This document shows positions 1-4,872 of a DNA stretch of 6,509 nucleotides, one piece after another. The notes beneath the pieces are model-generated. The model was not told the DNA's origin. It made no database searches and worked only from the letters and a program-made list of their open reading frames with translations. Origin of the DNA: Acidobacteriota bacterium (GTDB lineage Bacteria; Acidobacteriota; Polarisedimenticolia; J045); assembly GCA_027001345.1 (NCBI GenBank), contig JALTMS010000224.1, positions 1-6,509 of the forward strand. Direction: 5' to 3'. The position numbers and the translations under genes were made by a program. Within the stretch, counting starts at the first letter, position 1; the number at the start of each line of letters is the position of its first letter.

Positions 1-704
1 GCGGTGACCGCCAGGGAGACCTCGAGGCTGGCCGAGGCGAAGGCCACCGAGCGGTCGTCGAAATCCTGGGCGCTGGACTCACGCCCCGGCGGGAAATAGC
101 TGCGGAGGATGCCCTGGTAGTCTCGCCGCGCCCGCTGGCCGATCCAGCGAGCGAAGGCCGCCACCTGGCCCTTCGCCAGGTGCGGATCGCCGAAACCGTC
201 GAAGACCACCCGCATGCGGGGCAGCCGGCTCTCGGTGTAGCGGGCGAAGTCGGCGTAGATCGTCGCCTCCCTCGGGTCGTCGGGGCCTACATTGAGGGCG
301 AAGGCCAGATCGGCGGTCAGGCGAGCGATCCGGCCGAAACGGCGGGCGACGGTTTCCATCCCCTGCCGGGTTTCGATCGCCGAGGCGGCTCGATCGACCG
401 CTTCGACCAGGCGATCGGGAGTCTTCCCCGGATCGACGGCGGCCAGAGGCGTCGGCTCGGCGCTCAGACCTTCGAGAGCGCCGGCAAACAGCGCCCGGGC
501 ATGCTTGCGGAGCTGTCGCTCCAGCCCGTCGGGCATCAGCGCCAGGGCGCGCCGGGCGATTTCGGCCCGGGTGCGGGGGGTGAAGGCCCTGGCGGAGTGC
601 CCCGAAAACGCGGCGACGAGCAACAGGCAGGCCAGCAGGCCGGCGTACCGGCCGAGTGCCGGGCCCGGTGGGCGAAACTCCCTGCTGGCATGATGACCGG
701 CCAC
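1..704 (-). CDS. Exported helical protein of unknown function, possibly phospholipase C/P1 nuclease-like (C-terminus cut by window)
   Basis: The frame runs off the left edge without a stop, so only the first 234 codons are visible. I chose the GTG start at 704-702 because a strong GGGGGAGG ribosome binding site (719-711) lies six bases before it and a signal peptide follows directly. An ATG a few codons inside lies in a different frame. The N-terminus has a basic, hydrophilic stretch (residues 1-19), a hydrophobic core (about 20-34) and a likely cleavage site after HSARA (about residue 40), so the product is probably exported. The mature part is rich in Ala, Arg and Leu and looks helical. FTPRTRAEIARRALALMP (41-58), KHARALFAGALE (68-79) and GRIARLTADLAFALNVG (124-140) recall the spacing of the zinc-dependent phospholipase C/P1 nuclease fold. 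However, the expected Trp/His metal ligands are absent, so any kinship would be to a non-catalytic relative. That reading is inference. The gene is divergent from the gene at 937. I am confident it is a real exported protein, and unsure of its function. Confidence 0.85.
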   Translation of the reverse strand, partial: MAGHHASREFRPPGPALGRYAGLLACLLLVAAFSGHSARAFTPRTRAEIARRALALMPDGLERQLRKHARALFAGALEGLSAEPTPLAAVDPGKTPDRLVEAVDRAASAIETRQGMETVARRFGRIARLTADLAFALNVGPDDPREATIYADFARYTESRLPRMRVVFDGFGDPHLAKGQVAAFARWIGQRARRDYQGILRSYFPPGRESSAQDFDDRSVAFASASLEVSLAVT

Positions 705-722
705 CTTCAGCCTCCCCCCGGG

Positions 723-731
723 ATCATAGCA
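723..731 (-). promoter_or_regulatory. Possible extended -10 promoter for the leftward gene
   Basis: On the minus strand the sequence reads TGC-TATGAT. TATGAT matches five of six bases of the sigma-70 -10 consensus, and the preceding TG-N is the extended -10 signature, which can compensate for the lack of a recognisable -35 box. Transcription would begin near 715-717, only about 12 bases before the GTG start and at the edge of the ribosome binding site. The leader would be unusually short, so either the site is not used or the message is nearly leaderless. This is a sequence match only. Confidence 0.3.
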
Positions 732-776
732 GTTCGGCCTGGGGCCGGGCCCGGATTTCGAGGGTTTTCACGAGAC

Positions 777-792
777 TGGCACGTGACGTGCA
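777..792 (+). promoter_or_regulatory. Sigma-54 (RpoN) -24/-12 promoter
   Basis: The sequence TGGCACG-TGAC-GTGCA fits the RpoN consensus TGGCACG-N4-TTGCW with one mismatch (G for the first T of the -12 box). The near-invariant GG (778-779) and GC (790-791) are present at the required spacing. Transcription would start near 803, giving a leader of about 134 bases before the ATG at 937. The same bases form an inverted repeat GCACG-TGA-CGTGC (779-791), so the site could instead be, or also be, an operator. On the opposite strand the match fails because the GG dinucleotide is lost, so a rightward promoter is preferred. No activator (enhancer-binding protein) gene is visible in the window. Confidence 0.6.
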
Positions 793-814
793 ACAAGCCT
801 CCGTGTGCCATGTG

Positions 815-825
815 GGAGCGGCTCC
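815..825. repeat. Short perfect inverted repeat in the leader
   Basis: GGAGC and GCTCC flank a single G. A one-base centre is too short for an RNA hairpin loop without unpairing inner bases, so if it has a role a dimeric DNA-binding protein site is more likely. It lies just downstream of the predicted sigma-54 start site. An 11-base symmetric element can also occur by chance in GC-rich DNA. Confidence 0.25.
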
Positions 826-925
826 AGCGTGCCGAACGAGTCGGGATCTTGACGATGCCCCCTCGCTGAGGCCACCGAATTCCGACGCTGGCACCGGGTC
901 GACCTTTCGTCGGCTCTCGTGATGC

Positions 926-930
926 GGAGG
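926..930 (+). promoter_or_regulatory. Ribosome binding site deciding the start at 937
   Basis: GGAGG six bases before the ATG at 937. It rules out the in-frame GTG at 919 and ATG at 922, which lie upstream of it, and disfavours the GTG at 934, which is only three bases away. Confidence 0.75.
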
Positions 931-936
931 ATCGTG

Positions 937-1347
937 ATGAATCAGCAGCAGGAAGCCGCCCCCGCGGCGAAGACCGATGCCCAGTCCATTGCGCTGCGTG
1001 CCCTGAGCACGGCCCGACAGTTTCTCTGCGCGGTTCAGCGCGAGACTCCCGAGTTGATCGCTGGACTGCGTGAGGGGCGGGTCGAGGAGGCCGGCACCAA
1101 GCTCGGTTTTCTCCTCGACGGTCTCGGTTCGTTGACGCGCCTGGCCGTCGATCTGGTCAAGGTCAAGGGGGCCGACGAGGAAGTCAGCCTGGATTTCGGT
1201 GCCATGGCTCGCTCGCTGGCTGACCTGGTCAAGCACCAGGAGGCCCAGGACTGGGAGGCCACCGCCGCGCTGATCGAGACCCAGATCGCACCGCAGCTTT
1301 CGGTGTGGGACGAGTTCTTCCAGATTCAGATCGAGAAGATTCGCTAG
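937..1347 (+). CDS. Small all-helical cytoplasmic protein of unknown function
   Basis: A 136-residue protein. I chose the ATG at 937 because GGAGG (926-930) sits six bases upstream. In-frame GTG/ATG codons at 919, 922 and 934 are too close to that site or precede it. There is no signal peptide or membrane segment. After a Gln/Ala-rich N-terminus (2-16) the chain alternates amphipathic helices: about 16-36, 37-48, 50-77, 86-104 and 105-135. One Cys (31) and two Trp (106, 124) are present, and no catalytic motif is visible. The pattern LxxGLxxLxxLAVDLV and the later LIETQIAPQLSVWDEFF resemble, from memory, small uncharacterised helical-bundle proteins in which a conserved E/Q...L.P.L..W block ends the bundle. 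Such proteins often act as adaptors or chaperones, but that is only an analogy. The gene stands alone behind a sigma-54-like promoter and overlaps the convergent gene by four bases at the stop codon. It is clearly a real gene, because the reading frame and ribosome binding site agree. Confidence 0.88.
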   Translation: MNQQQEAAPAAKTDAQSIALRALSTARQFLCAVQRETPELIAGLREGRVEEAGTKLGFLLDGLGSLTRLAVDLVKVKGADEEVSLDFGAMARSLADLVKHQEAQDWEATAALIETQIAPQLSVWDEFFQIQIEKIR

Positions 1348-1349
1348 CG
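1342..1349. repeat. Palindrome CGCTAGCG containing both convergent stop codons
   Basis: This perfect 8-base palindrome contains the TAG stop of the rightward gene (1345-1347) and, on the other strand, the TAG stop of the leftward gene (1346-1344). Both genes therefore end with the same codons, CGC-TAG (Arg-stop), and overlap by CTAG. No room remains for a separate intrinsic terminator, and no GC stem followed by a T-run is seen on either side. Confidence 0.8.
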
Positions 1350-2096
1350 GACCCGGCGTAGCGCGCGGCGGGCCGACTCGACCCAGCGCACGACCTCGTC
1401 GAGGCGGGAGGAGAGTTCCGCCTCGGGCAGCCCCTCGGCGCGATCGCGGGAATAGTCGCTCAGGCCCTCGTAGAGGACGATCTGAGAACCGGCCATCAGG
1501 TCCGCCGGCCGGTCGCTGAAGGCACTGATCTGGAAGATCTGAAGATCGGAGAACGTGGCGAGCAGATAGCCCTCGGCGGTCTGCCAGCCCAGGGCCAGGT
1601 TGAGCGCGCCGGGCAGCAGGACCTCGAACTCCGGCGCGCCGAGCCACGACTCGAGGGTGGCGATCGCCGCCTCGCGGGAAACCGTCGCCTCGACCAGCAG
1701 CGTCGCCTCCACCAGAGCCGTGCCGCTACCCTGGTGGAAGAAGAGATCGCCGTCGAGAACCCGCAGCCCATCCGGTGCGGGCAGCAACTCCGGCTCGTCG
1801 CGCTGCCGGCGCAGGCTGGCATGGAGGTAGATGTCGTCCCGCGCACGCAGTCGGCCCCGCTGCTCGAGACTCGCCCTCTGCTCGATGTCTCCCAGGCTCG
1901 AGCCCAGTGCCAGGTGGAACGGAGCGAGGGGCCCCGCCGGCTGGTCGGGAAGCTGGGCGGTGATGGCGCCGAGGTCCGCGTCGATTTCGCTGTGACCCGG
2001 GATCACTGGCGTGGCCAGGCAGGTGCCGGCGGCGGTGGCCACCATCAGCAGGAAGCACGAGCAGATCAGCTTGGGGCCGGCCGAGGGTTGGCGCAC
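1344..2096 (-). CDS. Exported protein of unknown function
   Basis: A 250-residue protein. I chose the GTG at 2096-2094 because GGAGGAG (2107-2101) lies just upstream and a signal peptide follows. An in-frame ATG 23 codons further up lacks this. The N-terminus has a basic segment (RQPSAGPK), a hydrophobic core (about 10-27) and likely cleavage after CLA (28). The Cys at 26 follows Gly-Thr and so is not a good lipobox, and a soluble periplasmic or secreted product is favoured over a lipoprotein. The mature part mixes short beta-like stretches (about 112-138, 155-192, 204-210) with a charged C-terminal helix (about 225-250) ending in RRALRRVR. A segment around residues 142-192 (SWLGAPEFEVLLPGALNLALGWQ onward, then TFSDLQIFQISAF) looks like a compact alpha/beta domain, but I do not recognise a family and see no catalytic motif. 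The gene is divergent from the beta-propeller gene at 2381 and convergent with the helical-protein gene. Confidence 0.83.
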   Translation of the reverse strand: MRQPSAGPKLICSCFLLMVATAAGTCLATPVIPGHSEIDADLGAITAQLPDQPAGPLAPFHLALGSSLGDIEQRASLEQRGRLRARDDIYLHASLRRQRDEPELLPAPDGLRVLDGDLFFHQGSGTALVEATLLVEATVSREAAIATLESWLGAPEFEVLLPGALNLALGWQTAEGYLLATFSDLQIFQISAFSDRPADLMAGSQIVLYEGLSDYSRDRAEGLPEAELSSRLDEVVRWVESARRALRRVR

Positions 2097-2137
2097 GGGA
2101 CTCCTCCGTTGGGGGATGGCACTTGCGGGCGGCCGGG

Positions 2138-2165
2138 AAAGTACGGGCAACTTGCTGTCGAGCAA
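2138..2165 (-). promoter_or_regulatory. Weak sigma-70-like promoter candidate for the leftward gene
   Basis: Read on the minus strand: TTGCTC, a 16-base spacer, then TACTTT, about 30 bases before the GGAGGAG ribosome binding site. Position and spacing suit a promoter for the gene starting at 2096, but each box matches only half of the consensus. It is the best candidate I could find rather than a strong one. Confidence 0.25.
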
Positions 2166-2166
2166 G
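2151..2166. repeat. Six-base inverted repeat with GTCG loop
   Basis: CTTGCT and AGCAAG flank a four-base loop GTCG. There is no T-run on either side, so it is not an intrinsic terminator. It overlaps the weak -35 candidate of the leftward gene and could be an operator, or chance. Confidence 0.3.
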
Positions 2167-2380
2167 GAGATGGGCGCGAAACGGGCAAATGCGGCTCAAC
2201 AAAGGCGATCGCGAGATGACGGTTTTTCCGGGGATCCGGCTCCTGTGTCGAGGCTGTGCCCTCCTGCCGGCGGCGGTGGTCGTCGTGGCTGGCAAGGAGT
2301 CGGGGGGAGGGCGAGAATGGGGGCTCGATGCGGTGGGGAGGATTCCCGCCGACTTTGCTCCCGAGCGTGAGAGGCCGATG

Positions 2381-3379
2381 ATGCGATCTCGTTCAGTCTT
2401 CCTTTCGACTCTGTTGCTGCTGGTCTGCCTGCTTGTCGCCGGCACCGTGTGGGCCGACGACGGAGGGCGGATCTTCCTCTCCGAACGCAGCCGGCACCAG
2501 GTCGCGGTTTACCAGCCCGACGGCACGCGGCTGGCGACCATCGCGACGGGCATCTCACCGCGGGGGCTGGCGGCCCACGAGGGCAAGCTCTACGTGGCCA
2601 ACTGGGGTCACAGCGAGGCCCCCGGCTCGAGTCTGACGCGGATCGACCTGGCCACCCTGCGAGCGGACAAGACGATCTCGGCCTGCATGGGATGCGCTCC
2701 GCTGGCACTGCTCTTCGACGGTCAGCAACGTCTGTGGATGGTCGGTCAGGGGCATCGTGCCGTCTACCGACTCGATCCGCCGTGGGACAAGCCGGCGGCC
2801 TCGACGCTGGTGCCCTGGGGCTGGCCGACGAGCCTGGCGCCGCTGGGCCAGTCGGGAAAGATTCTCGTGGGTATGCGCGCCTCGGACGACCTGGCGATCC
2901 TCGATCCCGAGACGATGAAGGTCTCTGCGCTGACCGTTGGGCCCGTCCCTGGTGAGGTGCTCGCCCGGCCCGGCCACGACGAGGGCTGGGCGGTGACCAA
3001 CCCGATGAACGCGGTGCACAAGATCACCGCCTCGGATGTCGCTCAGACCGACCAGGGCTATGTTGTCGAGGCGTTGGTGATGCCGAACTTTCTCGGTCAG
3101 GCGGTGTTCACCGCCGACGGGAAGTACATGTTGGTCACCTGCCAGGAGGCTCTGGGCCTGCTGGTGATCGATCCGGAAAGCGGCGATCTGGTGTCGAAGC
3201 TGACCTTCGAGAAGGCGCCACGGCAGGTCGCCCTGGCGCCCTCCGGCAAGCAGGCCGCGGTGTTGATTCCGGCTTCCAACGAGTTGGCCATCGTCGATCT
3301 GACGGACATTCATGCTCCCACGCTGGCCCACACCATTGCCCTCGACGCCGAGATCGGCGACGTGCTCTGGCTTCCCTGA
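2381..3379 (+). CDS. Secreted seven-bladed beta-propeller protein (YVTN/NHL/SMP-30-like)
   Basis: A 332-residue protein. The ATG at 2381 lies six bases after GAGG (2371-2374). The adjacent in-frame ATG at 2378 is an equally coded alternative, adding one residue. A clear signal peptide follows: RSRS, a Leu/Val-rich core (about 6-22) and cleavage after TVWA (25). The mature chain splits into seven units of about 40-45 residues, each with an xVxxxDP or IDL-type turn and then a hydrophobic strand ending near LYVANW, LWMVGQ, ILVGMR, GWAVTN, YMLVTCQ, AAVLIP and VLWLP. The N-terminal strand GRIFLSERSRHQVAVY probably closes the last blade, as is usual for this fold. Such propellers bind ligands or proteins, or are lactonase-like hydrolases, but no diagnostic active-site set is evident. 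A CMGC pair (102, 105) could form a disulfide or bind metal. purF starts 28 bases after its stop, so the two may share a transcript. The fold is secure and the biochemical role is unknown. Confidence 0.88.
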   Translation: MRSRSVFLSTLLLLVCLLVAGTVWADDGGRIFLSERSRHQVAVYQPDGTRLATIATGISPRGLAAHEGKLYVANWGHSEAPGSSLTRIDLATLRADKTISACMGCAPLALLFDGQQRLWMVGQGHRAVYRLDPPWDKPAASTLVPWGWPTSLAPLGQSGKILVGMRASDDLAILDPETMKVSALTVGPVPGEVLARPGHDEGWAVTNPMNAVHKITASDVAQTDQGYVVEALVMPNFLGQAVFTADGKYMLVTCQEALGLLVIDPESGDLVSKLTFEKAPRQVALAPSGKQAAVLIPASNELAIVDLTDIHAPTLAHTIALDAEIGDVLWLP

Positions 3380-3407
3380 AACCCTCGATTCGACACCCGG
3401 AGCGGCC

Positions 3408-4865
3408 ATGTGCGGATTCATCGGACTGATCGGTACCGACGCCCCCGTTCGCGAGGTGCACGATGGGTTGTTGGCGATCCAGCACCGGGGCCAGGACGCC
3501 GCGGGGATCGTCAGCTATGACGGCCAGTTCCACATGCGCAAAGGAGCGGGGTTGGTGCGGGACGTCTTCGAGCCGGCCCGCATGGCCGACGTGCGGGGTC
3601 ACCTGGCCCTCGGGCACGTGCGCTATCCGACCATCGGTTCCGGAGGCGAGGAAGATGCACAGCCCTTCGTGGTGACCCATCCCTTCGGGATCGCCATGGC
3701 CCACAACGGGAACGTGGCCAACTACGCCGAGGTGCGTCGCCACCTGCTGCGCCACGGCCGCCGTCACCTGCTTTCGAAGTGCGATGTGGAGGCGATCCTC
3801 AACGTCTTCGCCGACGCCCTGGCCCGTGAATGCGCCGGGGGGCCGTTCAGCACCGAGTATTTCCTGGCCGCGGTGGCCGAGGTGCACCGGCGGGTGCGAG
3901 GGGCCTATTCGGTGGTCGGCTTCATTGCCGGCGCGGGCCTGTTCGCCTTTCGCGATCCCTACGGCATCAAGCCCATTTGCTACGGCACCCGTCGGGGTGC
4001 GGACGGTCGCGTCGTGCACGCCCTGGCCAGCGAGAGCGTGGTGCTCGAGACGCTCGGCTACGAGGTCGAGCACCGGCCCGCCCCCGGTGAGGCGATCTTC
4101 ATCAGCGAGGGGGGGGAAGTGCTCTTCGAGCAGATCTCGCCGCCCACCCACCGGCCCTGCATATTCGAGTTCGTCTACTTCGCTCGCCCCGACAGCAACC
4201 TCGACGGCATGAGCGTCTACCGGGTGCGGGAAGGCATGGGACGTGCTCTGGCGCGGAAGGTTCGTCGCCTGGGGCTGGAGATCGACGCCGTGGTGCCGGT
4301 GCCCGAGTCGGCCCGAGCCGCGGCGATCGAGATGTCCCGGGAACTGAACCTGCCCCTGCGCGAGGCTCTGGTCAAGAACCGCTACGTGGGGCGTACCTTC
4401 ATCATGCCCGGTGCCGGTGAGCGCCGTCGCTCGGTGCGACACAAGCTCAACGTGATCGCCTCGGAAGTCGCCGGCCGCTCGGTACTGCTGGTGGACGATT
4501 CCATCGTGCGGGGCACCACCTCCCGCAAGATCGTCGAGATGGTCCGGCAAGCCGGTGCGAGAAAGGTCTACCTGGCCTCCACCGCGCCACCTCTGCGCTA
4601 CCCCTGCGTCTACGGCATCGACATGTCCACCCGCCGGGAGTTCATCGCCCGGGACCGGAACTTCGACGAGATTGCCGAGATTCTCGGCGCCGAGGCGGTG
4701 ATCTACCAGGACCTGGAGGATCTGATCGAAGCGGCCCGCCAGGAGCATCCCGGCACCCTCGATGACACCTGCCACGCCTGCTTTTCGGGGCACTACCCCA
4801 CCGGTGACATCGACGCCGAGGCCCTCGAGGGAGTCGAGCAGGAGCGGCTGGAATCCGGCTGCTGA
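3408..4865 (+). CDS. purF: Amidophosphoribosyltransferase (glutamine PRPP amidotransferase)
   Basis: This enzyme catalyses the first committed step of de novo purine synthesis, making 5-phosphoribosylamine from PRPP and glutamine in the cytoplasm. The 485-residue length is normal for the family. The N-terminal Ntn glutaminase domain (about 2-235) begins with Met-Cys, so Cys2 becomes the nucleophile after Met removal. GHVRYPT (69-75), AHNGN (98-102, oxyanion hole) and Asp126 are in place. The phosphoribosyltransferase domain follows, with KNRYVGRTFIMPG (323-335, flexible loop) and the PRPP loop VLLVDDSIVRGTTS (359-372). Cys251 (in PCIFEFVYFARPDS), Cys400 (in YPCVYGID) and Cys455/Cys458 (CHAC) match the four ligands of the 4Fe-4S cluster in the Bacillus-type enzyme, while several motifs are close to the E. 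coli type, which lacks the cluster. The start at 3408 has GGAG five bases upstream. The frame is open further up to 3312, but that overlaps the previous gene and would mask the catalytic Cys. It is convergent with the next gene, with no terminator visible. Confidence 0.98.
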   Translation: MCGFIGLIGTDAPVREVHDGLLAIQHRGQDAAGIVSYDGQFHMRKGAGLVRDVFEPARMADVRGHLALGHVRYPTIGSGGEEDAQPFVVTHPFGIAMAHNGNVANYAEVRRHLLRHGRRHLLSKCDVEAILNVFADALARECAGGPFSTEYFLAAVAEVHRRVRGAYSVVGFIAGAGLFAFRDPYGIKPICYGTRRGADGRVVHALASESVVLETLGYEVEHRPAPGEAIFISEGGEVLFEQISPPTHRPCIFEFVYFARPDSNLDGMSVYRVREGMGRALARKVRRLGLEIDAVVPVPESARAAAIEMSRELNLPLREALVKNRYVGRTFIMPGAGERRRSVRHKLNVIASEVAGRSVLLVDDSIVRGTTSRKIVEMVRQAGARKVYLASTAPPLRYPCVYGIDMSTRREFIARDRNFDEIAEILGAEAVIYQDLEDLIEAARQEHPGTLDDTCHACFSGHYPTGDIDAEALEGVEQERLESGC

Positions 4866-4872
4866 ACGACGC

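Larger units (their letters stand above)
705..936. other. Divergent intergenic region, 232 bases
   Basis: This gap separates two genes that point away from each other and must hold the promoters for both. It contains a sigma-54-like promoter reading rightward (777-792), a possible extended -10 reading leftward (723-731), and a symmetric GGAGC-G-GCTCC element (815-825) inside the predicted leader of the rightward transcript. I see no supported small gene and no known riboswitch or leader RNA. The open frames that cross it on either strand lack a start with a ribosome binding site. Confidence 0.7.
2097..2380. other. Divergent intergenic region, 284 bases
   Basis: This gap lies between the leftward exported-protein gene and the rightward beta-propeller gene, so promoters for both are expected. 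On the minus strand TTGCTC (2165-2160) and TACTTT (2143-2138) are spaced by 16 bases, a weak match of three of six bases per box. A six-base-pair hairpin (2151-2166) overlaps that -35. On the plus strand I see no convincing -35/-10 or -24/-12 pair. The frame of the beta-propeller gene is open upstream to 2123, but that extension would bury the signal peptide and is not counted as coding. Confidence 0.55.

Noticed and set aside
849..854. TTGACG as a -35 box
   Set aside because: No -10-like hexamer occurs 16-18 bases downstream, where the sequence is GC-rich.
180..869. Open frame of 229 codons on the plus strand
   Set aside because: It lies opposite the exported protein at 1-704, which has a strong ribosome binding site and signal peptide. 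The plus-strand product is Gly/Pro/Arg-rich without domain features.
889..904. Sigma-54-like TGGCACC near the start of the helical-protein gene
   Set aside because: The -12 GC is missing at the required distance, and the site would leave a very short leader.
724..1647. Open frame of 307 codons on the minus strand across the helical-protein gene
   Set aside because: It spans an intergenic region and two genes with good starts, has an Arg-rich unstructured translation and has no ribosome binding site.
1680..1715. Short repeat encoding LVEAT-LVEAT in the exported protein
   Set aside because: Two five-residue copies with imperfect DNA repeats are within normal chance for an Ala/Val/Leu-rich beta strand region.
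2117..2130. Second sigma-54-like site (TGGCACTTGCGGGC) upstream of the propeller gene
   Set aside because: The TTGC follows the -24 box directly, and the other GC is one base too close. The strict GG-to-GC spacing is not met.
2123..2380. N-terminal extension of the beta-propeller gene (open frame up to 2123, with an ATG at 2216)
   Set aside because: It would add up to 86 residues in front of an excellent signal peptide. The extension has no ribosome binding site of note and reads as non-coding. The start at 2381 (or 2378) explains the protein fully.
3312..3407. Upstream start for purF overlapping the propeller gene
   Set aside because: It would put 32 residues before the catalytic Cys. They do not resemble the short PurF propeptide, and the ATG at 3408 has its own ribosome binding site and gives the expected Met-Cys.
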